A DNA stretch of 10,785 nucleotides from Candidatus Iainarchaeum sp. (GTDB lineage Archaea > Iainarchaeota > Iainarchaeia > Iainarchaeales > Iainarchaeaceae): NCBI GenBank assembly GCA_013331625.1, contig DUGC01000033.1, positions 4,539 to 15,323 of the forward strand. The letters are read 5' to 3'. The first letter of the stretch is position 1; each line of letters opens with the position of its first letter. Under the pieces are notes generated by a model, which did not search any database, was not told the DNA's origin, and saw nothing but the letters and a program-made list of their open reading frames with translations. Positions 5,530 to 10,785 of this stretch are shown piece after piece. The position numbers were made by a program, and so were the translations under genes.

Positions 5530-8500
5530 ATGAGGGCCAACTTAAGTATATGTGTAGCCATGCTAATTCTAGTCAGCGGTGTTACAAGCGCGCTGACATT
5601 AGAGCAGTTCAGTGAACAGTGCACTATAAAATCTTTAGAAGCGGCGCGTGCAGGGCAATATCCTCTATCTATTTGCCTGGCAAGCTCAGTTCCTTCAGCA
5701 ATGGATGTACGCAAGGGATATCCAGTTTCATTGGTTATATGCAATGCGAGTTCAGTAACATGGCAGCCCCAGAATGTATCGCTCGTCCAGGCAAATAATG
5801 TGAACTGGGGAACCGAAGCAAAAACAATACCGCTTGACTCCCCGTTGAGCCCGGGAAAAGCAAAACTACTCACATTTAACGTAACATCCCCTTCAAAACC
5901 CGGCAGTTATCCTGCCACATGGAGTTTCCGTTACAATTACAACGGAAACCTTTTCGGCGCAAGTTGCGGGAACCCAAAGGTGAATGTGTCAGTGCTGCCA
6001 AACAAGCCGCCTGCTTTTGTGGGAATACCCGGCATTACTTTACAAATGAATTCAGAAGGCGGTTTGGAACTCATTGATCTATATGAATACCTTTCAGATG
6101 ACAAGATTGCAAATGAGAGCCTCACATTATCCGTGAGCAACCAGACCGACAGCAGCCTCATAGACTGTTTTATCAATTCGGACAACAGGCACCTTGCGTG
6201 CTATCCCCCTGCAACAGGCAGGACAGGGACCAATCAACTGACCCTTACTGCAATTGATAATGGCGGGCTGGTCGGGACATACTATGCCAATGTCAATGTC
6301 GCGGAACCTGACCCTACAGGCGATAATAGCCCGCCGGAAATACGTGCAATCGAACCCATTACAATCAACATTGATGCGTCCGCGGACAATGAGCTAATTG
6401 ATTTATGGGAATATGCAACAGACGACCATAACGAGCCTGAAAACCTGGCTTATGATTTTCAAACAACACCTACATCAATCATCACTTGCATCATAGCAAA
6501 CAACAGGTTCTTTACCTGCCAAACCCCCACTGCGGCGGGCGTGCAGAACTTCAATTTCATAGTGACAGATTCTTCAGGCCTAAGTTCTACTGAAGCGTTT
6601 ACGCTAACGGTAGTAGATGGCACGACACCGCAAAACAATCCTCCTGCAATCAGCGGCCTGCCGGACATAGATTTCGTGCTTGGAGGCCAGCCAAACCAGT
6701 CATCGATCGACTTGCATAATTATACACTTGACCTTGATGAACCGGACGAAGAGCTCTTTTTTAATATTGAACCTGATGCCAGCACAATAGTGAGCTGTGA
6801 ACTGGCCAGCAACAGGTATGTGAACTGCACCAATCCGCTTCAAACAGGGACAGACACATTTACCGTAATAGTAACTGACAGCAACGGCGCGAGTGCACAG
6901 GACACGTTCAGTGTGACAGTGAGGGCAAACGGCACAAATGCAGCGCCTGTTATAGCCAGCATCCCTGATGCAGACATCAATCAGGGGAATGGCAACAGAC
7001 GGGTAGTAAACCTCTATGACTATGTTTCAGACGACCATGACCAGGACGGCCAGCTTGTTTTCTCACCCATAACCCAAAATAATAGCTCAATTATAAATTG
7101 CTTCCTTGATTCGGGGCAGTTCATATATTGTGGCACCGCATCAACGAGCGGGGCTGGGATAAATACGCTCTCATTCACTGTCACGGACAGGAACGGGCTG
7201 TCAGGAACGGGCCAGATGAGGGTGAATGTAATTGTCCCCCAGCCAGGAAACACAGGGCCAGTGCTTTCAGTGCCTGATAGGCAGATACTGACAGGCAGCC
7301 AAAACCAGCAGGTGGCAGACCTGTGGGCTTATGAGAGCGACGACCATGACAGCGACGGGGCATTGCAATACACGATCCAAAGCCAGTCCAATACGGCAGT
7401 GGTGTTTTGTGAAATCACCCAAAACAGGCATGTTGAATGTGATACAAGAAGCAGCGGGACAGGTTCAAGCACGATTGTGGTTGAAGCAAGGGACAGCGGC
7501 GGCCTTAGCGGGACTGACCCGTTCGTTGTAACTGTCACCGATAACCCTTCAGGAGTGTGCTCTGATATTGAGCTCAGCTCCTCGGCACGCTATTATATGA
7601 GTGAAAATTCAGGCATGACAGTAGGGATCGACATAGCCAATGAGTCAGCGCAGGAATTCGAGATAACTTCAGTACAAGTGACAGACGACAGCCAGTACCT
7701 CACCATTGGCGGGGCGAACTATGGCCAGTTCATCGGCGCAGATGAGAGCGGCAGCATCGACATTGAAATTGACAGTGAAAATGTGAGCACGCAAAGGGAT
7801 GCAACTGTAAATGTCAAAGTGAGGGGCCATTTCACGGGCGGGAACAGCTGCAATTTAAATGACATCACGCGCAGCTTCGCCGTGACAATATACAATGACA
7901 ACGGGTCAGGCAACGGAGGCAACCCTGTATGTGATGACATCACAATTGAAACCTCAAGTTTCACGGTCAATGAGAACTCAACCGCGACAAGGACGCTGAC
8001 ACTTCGCAATGGGAGCGAGAGGACATTTACAGTGAACTCGCTTTCAGTAGTTGAAAACAGCAGCAGGTTGAGCGTCAGCGTGAACAGCAAGCCAGGCACG
8101 ATTGCCGCTAACAACGATGCGGATGCAATCCTTCGGATACAGGCATTCAGTGTCGGCTCGACAACAACCGACGATGCCCAGATAAGTGTCGCTGGCAGGT
8201 TCAGTAACGGAGCCACGTGCAGCCTATCTTCAATCAGAAGGGATGTGCCTATTACCGTGACCAACAATGGCGGCTCCGGGAACGGCAATTCCGGAAGCGT
8301 TGAACTGAGCATTTCATCAAGCGCGCTCAGTGTCCAAAGCGGCCAGTCAATCACAACACAAGCAGTGATAAGGAACAACACTGGAAGCCGCCAGTGCTTT
8401 GATGTTACCACATCCGGCAATTCCGTTTTCTCTGTGACACCATCAAGCCAGAGCGTTTGCATCGAAAATGGAGGGAGTTCCACATTGAGCTTTGTTGTCC

Positions 8501-9003
8501 AAGGGGACAGTGAAGGCACATCAAGCATCACGATCAGGGCCCAATATGGCAGCACAACTATCTCCGAGAGCGTTTCGGTCAATGTAAGTTCAGGCAGCAC
8601 CTTTGGGCAGCAGGCATCGCCCCAGATATCGGCATCCACAGATTCCGCAAATTCAAGGGCAATACTCCAAAATATCGGAAATGACCTGACCAATGTCGAA
8701 CTTACAATGTCCGGCCTGCCTGCATCAGTGCAGGTAAAACCAGTCTACAAGGAAGTGTGGAAGAAAAACGAAAGCATTGAATTGGAGCCCCTAAATGGCA
8801 GTTTTGACGGAAATTTCAGTGCGCTGCTGCGCGTTGAATCAGACCAGGGAGTCCGCTCGATTCCACTCATAATTAATGCAGCAACAGGGCAGCAGGGCCC
8901 GAGCGGATTAGTCAGCCTCGTTACAACGCTAGGAACTGCCCTTGGACTGCTGATAGTGGTCATTTTGGCCATTATTGGCATCCTGAGCGTAGCAAGGAAA
9001 TAA
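5530..9003 (+). CDS. Large multi-domain cell-surface protein with NBR1-like and cadherin-like domains
   Basis: The 1157-residue product has a Sec signal peptide (hydrophobic core at about 5-17, likely cleaved near 20-22). Residues about 50-156 resemble an NBR1-type Ig domain: SSVTWQPQNVSL, LSPGKAKLLTFNV, PSKPGSYPATWSF, then GNLFGASCG. Five cadherin/dystroglycan-like repeats start at about 158, 266, 369, 470 and 574, each with a DL(W/Y)xY...DD motif and a C-x(9-10)-C pair. Two further related domains (from about 677 and 801) and a third (from about 924) are joined by Gly/Asn/Ser linkers. A last beta domain leads to a membrane helix at about 1128-1154 and the basic end VARK. About 20 Asn-X-Ser/Thr sites suggest N-glycosylation. 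It is probably anchored with its bulk outside, acting in adhesion or as an envelope component. No enzymatic motif is seen. It heads a locus of three exported proteins. Confidence 0.9.
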   Translation: MRANLSICVAMLILVSGVTSALTLEQFSEQCTIKSLEAARAGQYPLSICLASSVPSAMDVRKGYPVSLVICNASSVTWQPQNVSLVQANNVNWGTEAKTIPLDSPLSPGKAKLLTFNVTSPSKPGSYPATWSFRYNYNGNLFGASCGNPKVNVSVLPNKPPAFVGIPGITLQMNSEGGLELIDLYEYLSDDKIANESLTLSVSNQTDSSLIDCFINSDNRHLACYPPATGRTGTNQLTLTAIDNGGLVGTYYANVNVAEPDPTGDNSPPEIRAIEPITINIDASADNELIDLWEYATDDHNEPENLAYDFQTTPTSIITCIIANNRFFTCQTPTAAGVQNFNFIVTDSSGLSSTEAFTLTVVDGTTPQNNPPAISGLPDIDFVLGGQPNQSSIDLHNYTLDLDEPDEELFFNIEPDASTIVSCELASNRYVNCTNPLQTGTDTFTVIVTDSNGASAQDTFSVTVRANGTNAAPVIASIPDADINQGNGNRRVVNLYDYVSDDHDQDGQLVFSPITQNNSSIINCFLDSGQFIYCGTASTSGAGINTLSFTVTDRNGLSGTGQMRVNVIVPQPGNTGPVLSVPDRQILTGSQNQQVADLWAYESDDHDSDGALQYTIQSQSNTAVVFCEITQNRHVECDTRSSGTGSSTIVVEARDSGGLSGTDPFVVTVTDNPSGVCSDIELSSSARYYMSENSGMTVGIDIANESAQEFEITSVQVTDDSQYLTIGGANYGQFIGADESGSIDIEIDSENVSTQRDATVNVKVRGHFTGGNSCNLNDITRSFAVTIYNDNGSGNGGNPVCDDITIETSSFTVNENSTATRTLTLRNGSERTFTVNSLSVVENSSRLSVSVNSKPGTIAANNDADAILRIQAFSVGSTTTDDAQISVAGRFSNGATCSLSSIRRDVPITVTNNGGSGNGNSGSVELSISSSALSVQSGQSITTQAVIRNNTGSRQCFDVTTSGNSVFSVTPSSQSVCIENGGSSTLSFVVQGDSEGTSSITIRAQYGSTTISESVSVNVSSGSTFGQQASPQISASTDSANSRAILQNIGNDLTNVELTMSGLPASVQVKPVYKEVWKKNESIELEPLNGSFDGNFSALLRVESDQGVRSIPLIINAATGQQGPSGLVSLVTTLGTALGLLIVVILAIIGILSVARK
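6001..7548 (+). repeat. Five tandem approximately 100-codon protein repeats
   Basis: Repeat units begin with N(K/S/N/A/T)xP and have a shared layout: a proline start, an acidic DL(W/Y/H)xY...DD segment (for example DDHDQDG, DDHDSDG), a C-x(9-10)-C pair (DCFINSDNRHLAC, TCIIANNRFFTC, SCELASNRYVNC, NCFLDSGQFIYC, FCEITQNRHVEC), then a (T/A)xDxxGL or near-equivalent strand and a V-rich end. The DNA has diverged, so this is an old protein-level duplication and not a recent DNA repeat. Confidence 0.85.
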
Positions 9004-9029
9004 TACAAAAAAACCGCCTCCAGCAAGGC

Positions 9030-9037
9030 TTTTAAAA
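9030..9037 (+). promoter_or_regulatory. TATA-like element upstream of the 9089 gene
   Basis: TTTTAAAA lies about 55 bases before the ATG. A transcript starting about 25 bases downstream would have a short leader containing AAGGAG (9074-9079), nine bases before the ATG. A second AT element, AGTATATAAC, at 9053-9062 is also possible. The gene could alternatively be read through from the large surface-protein gene. Confidence 0.35.
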
Positions 9038-9088
9038 TGAGACCGGAATAATAGTATATAACAATTTCAGGTTAAGGAGTGAAAGTAA

Positions 9089-9886
9089 ATGAGGCTGGAG
9101 GTATTATCATTTCTAGTGGCGACAGTGCTTTTTGCACCATTAGCAGCTGCAGCACTAAGCGGGGTTGACCAGGAAATTAGTATCGGGGAGAGTGCATACA
9201 CATATTCATTTCGGGTTGAAAACAATTCCGATGTCACAAAACCCTTAACCGTAGACCTTCAGGCGCCGGTCAGGGTGCTGGATATTTTCGTGCCAACACA
9301 AATCAGCCCGCGCAGGAGCGAGAGGATAATATTGCGCATCTACCCCGAGCAAAGCGTTGAGGGGACTACCTACAACGGGCAGCTTTCTGTGGATTTGGGA
9401 GGGGAAGTGTCACAAAAGGCCATAATAATGCATTTCCTAAGCCAGCATGGGTGCCCTCTTGATATCGATGCCAATATTTCCGTGGATGGCACTGTACTTG
9501 CAAATGTCACAAATAAATCATACAGGCCAAAAGCAGTAAAATTCCAAAGCATACGCAATGTCCCATCCGACTGGAAACCGGCGGGCGACACGGACTTTTC
9601 CATAAGCCCTTTTGAAACGAGAACTGTCCAGCTGCATATTGAACGCGCAAGCACATTTAGCGGGAATGCAGAACTTGTGTTCAGCTGCAACGGGGCGGGC
9701 ACAAGCACATTAGCACGCACCGAGTTCAATGGCGGGTTTTTTTCAGGGCTTGCAACTATCGGATATGCAGTCGCTTTGGCAGACAGGGATTTTATCGTCG
9801 ACGTATTCCTCATCATCATAGCGGCAATACTGCTTATTGCATTCATCGCGCGGCTCGTCAGGATCATGAGCCTGCGCGCACAATGA
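9089..9886 (+). CDS. Membrane-anchored exported protein with Ig-like beta domains
   Basis: The 265-residue product starts with a Sec signal peptide (hydrophobic core LSFLVATVLFAPLAAAA, likely cut near 21-23). The outer part appears to be two beta-sandwich domains: about 25-118 (YTYSFRVENNSDVTKPLTV, PRRSERIILRIYP, YNGQLSVDLGG) and about 120-215 (CPLDIDANISVDG, FETRTVQLHIERA, GNAELVFSCNG). The pattern resembles archaeal COG1470/NEW3-type or pili-assembly-chaperone-like Ig folds. Two cysteines, near 125 and 204, could form a disulphide. A single membrane helix lies at about 234-256 (VFLIIIAAILLIAFIARLV), followed by a short basic tail. AAGGAG precedes the ATG. The next exported-protein gene starts 12 bases after its stop, so the two form an operon. 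The function is not recognised; a partner of the other surface proteins is inferred. Confidence 0.85.
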   Translation: MRLEVLSFLVATVLFAPLAAAALSGVDQEISIGESAYTYSFRVENNSDVTKPLTVDLQAPVRVLDIFVPTQISPRRSERIILRIYPEQSVEGTTYNGQLSVDLGGEVSQKAIIMHFLSQHGCPLDIDANISVDGTVLANVTNKSYRPKAVKFQSIRNVPSDWKPAGDTDFSISPFETRTVQLHIERASTFSGNAELVFSCNGAGTSTLARTEFNGGFFSGLATIGYAVALADRDFIVDVFLIIIAAILLIAFIARLVRIMSLRAQ

Positions 9887-9898
9887 GGCTGATCTACG

Positions 9899-10785
9899 AT
9901 GGACCGTAAAAAAATGATTGCAATTGCGCTTCTCCTCATTGCTGCATTTGCCAGCGCATCGCAAGGAACCCCTGATGAAATGATACAGGGGATAACCGCA
10001 GGAGAGGTGACATTGGCACTTGGAAGGGGCGAGGTATTCCTTGAACGCGCAGAGTACATTAATGTGCCATTTGAAGTTGCTAACGGCACTCGTGAAAAGC
10101 AGTGCCTTGCCATTCAGGCAGCCATTGACAGCCCAGCAAGGCATGAAATAGGGGCGGACGTTCCAGGGGGCAGTTTCTGCTTAAATAAGGATGAAAAGAT
10201 AGAACTGAGCGCCACGATATTTGCAAACCAGAACGCGCTCACAGGCAAGTATCCCGTCAGGCTGGTTTTAGGCAGCGAAGGGGGGACTATTGAGGGGACA
10301 ATTACGGTCAATGTAATTGAGGGAAGGCAGCCGCTCGAGATTGCAAGGGCGGGCGATTATTACGTCTGCAGGGAGCCTTACAGGCAGGAAATACGCGTGA
10401 GGGTCGAAAACAACTCCGCATTTTTGCAAGATATCAGCCTGAGGGCTGAAAACGACATCCTGCTCCCGAAGTTCGAATTTCCCTCGGCAACCCTTGAGGG
10501 GGGCAAAAGCGAGGAAATGAACCTTGTAATAAACACTAACCAAAGGACCGCACTTGGGGATTATTCGATCAGGGCTTTTGCCTCAAGTGAAAAATATTTT
10601 GTTGAAAGGGAGATACTGATACACATCACGCAATGCGAACAGGACACATTCGACCTGACTGTCTCGCCATTGAAAAGGACATTTAAAAGAGGAGAGACAA
10701 AGGAGTATACAGTAACATTACTGAACAAAACAGACGAGAGCCAGGAGATTTCCCTCAGCTCTGTTTCAGACCTCCCAAATTCCCT
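9899..10785 (+). CDS. Exported Ig-like domain protein, N-terminal part (partial, runs off the window)
   Basis: The frame is open from ATG 9899 to the right edge, giving 295 codons without a stop. The N-terminus is a Sec signal peptide (MDRKKMIAIALLLIAAFASA, cut near 20-22). Three roughly 100-residue beta domains follow. The first, about 30-142, includes INVPFEVANGTREKQCLAIQ and GKYPVRLVLG. The second, about 145-255, includes REPYRQEIRVRVENNS and LGDYSIRAFAS. The third, from about 258, begins DLTVSPLKRTFKRGE and continues KEYTVTLLNKTDE. Strand patterns of the type Vxxxxx-G-(E/K)-xxxxxxVxNxs match archaeal COG1470/NEW3-like membrane-protein domains. Paired cysteines recur (near 72 and 95, then 158 and 249). 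It lies 12 bases after the 9089 gene and probably ends in a membrane helix beyond the window. Function unknown. Confidence 0.85.
   Translation, partial: MDRKKMIAIALLLIAAFASASQGTPDEMIQGITAGEVTLALGRGEVFLERAEYINVPFEVANGTREKQCLAIQAAIDSPARHEIGADVPGGSFCLNKDEKIELSATIFANQNALTGKYPVRLVLGSEGGTIEGTITVNVIEGRQPLEIARAGDYYVCREPYRQEIRVRVENNSAFLQDISLRAENDILLPKFEFPSATLEGGKSEEMNLVINTNQRTALGDYSIRAFASSEKYFVEREILIHITQCEQDTFDLTVSPLKRTFKRGETKEYTVTLLNKTDESQEISLSSVSDLPNS

Noticed and set aside
6001..7548. Possible CRISPR or DNA tandem repeat array
   Set aside because: The periodicity of about 300 bases is at protein level only; the DNA copies are diverged and the region is one continuous reading frame.
7719..8693. Long open frame on the minus strand (324 codons) opposite the large surface-protein gene
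   Set aside because: It lies wholly opposite a convincing gene with signal peptide, repeats and membrane anchor. Its translation has no recognisable domain and looks like the complement of Ser/Thr-rich codons.
9370..10144. Overlapping minus-strand open frames across the last two genes
   Set aside because: Both plus-strand genes have signal peptides, ribosome sites or tight spacing and coherent domains; the antisense translations show none.

Overview
The window looks archaeal and most probably comes from a small-genome DPANN-type lineage (Micrarchaeota/Diapherotrites-like; this placement is inference). The evidence is TATA-type promoters placed 25-27 bases before start codons (leaderless genes), a regulator joining an XRE helix-turn-helix to paired CBS domains, an archaeal-style toxin-antitoxin pair, and large Sec-exported, Asn-X-Ser/Thr-rich surface proteins with a C-terminal membrane anchor. 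Base composition is moderate and starts are mixed (ATG, GTG, TTG). The methionine adenosyltransferase is of the bacterial type, which is unusual for archaea but fits a lineage with many bacterial-type genes.

Layout. 1-1554: the end of a substrate-binding protein gene, then the permease and ATPase of a nitrate/sulfonate/taurine-type ABC importer, tightly packed as one operon. 1603-2208: a small winged-helix-like protein followed by a RelE/ParE-like toxin gene. The toxin gene's 5' end is out of frame at a run of eight A and has no ordinary start codon, so it is either broken or needs frameshifting. 2210-3323, minus strand: a YbaK/ProX-type aminoacyl-tRNA deacylase with its own leaderless promoter and, upstream of it, the XRE-CBS regulator. 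3476-4657, plus strand: metK, divergent from the regulator across a 152-base shared intergenic region. 4732-5434: two small genes of unknown function in an apparent operon. 5530-10785: a surface-protein locus with a 1157-residue multi-domain protein, a 265-residue membrane-anchored protein and the first 295 residues of a third exported protein that runs off the end.

How the parts may work together. The importer is a complete solute-uptake module whose substrate cannot be read from these subunits. The regulator/metK pair suggests a testable control loop, because CBS pairs commonly bind adenosyl ligands and MetK consumes ATP to make S-adenosylmethionine. The three exported proteins share a plan of signal peptide and Ig-like beta domains with repeated cysteines. 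In the two complete ones this is followed by one C-terminal membrane helix with a short basic tail. They probably form a cell-envelope or adhesion complex. The most distinctive item is the 1157-residue protein: an NBR1-like Ig domain, five approximately 100-residue cadherin-like repeats each carrying a C-x(9-10)-C pair, then further beta domains and the anchor.

No CRISPR array, rRNA, tRNA or insertion sequence was seen, and no gene-free stretch exceeds 300 bases.
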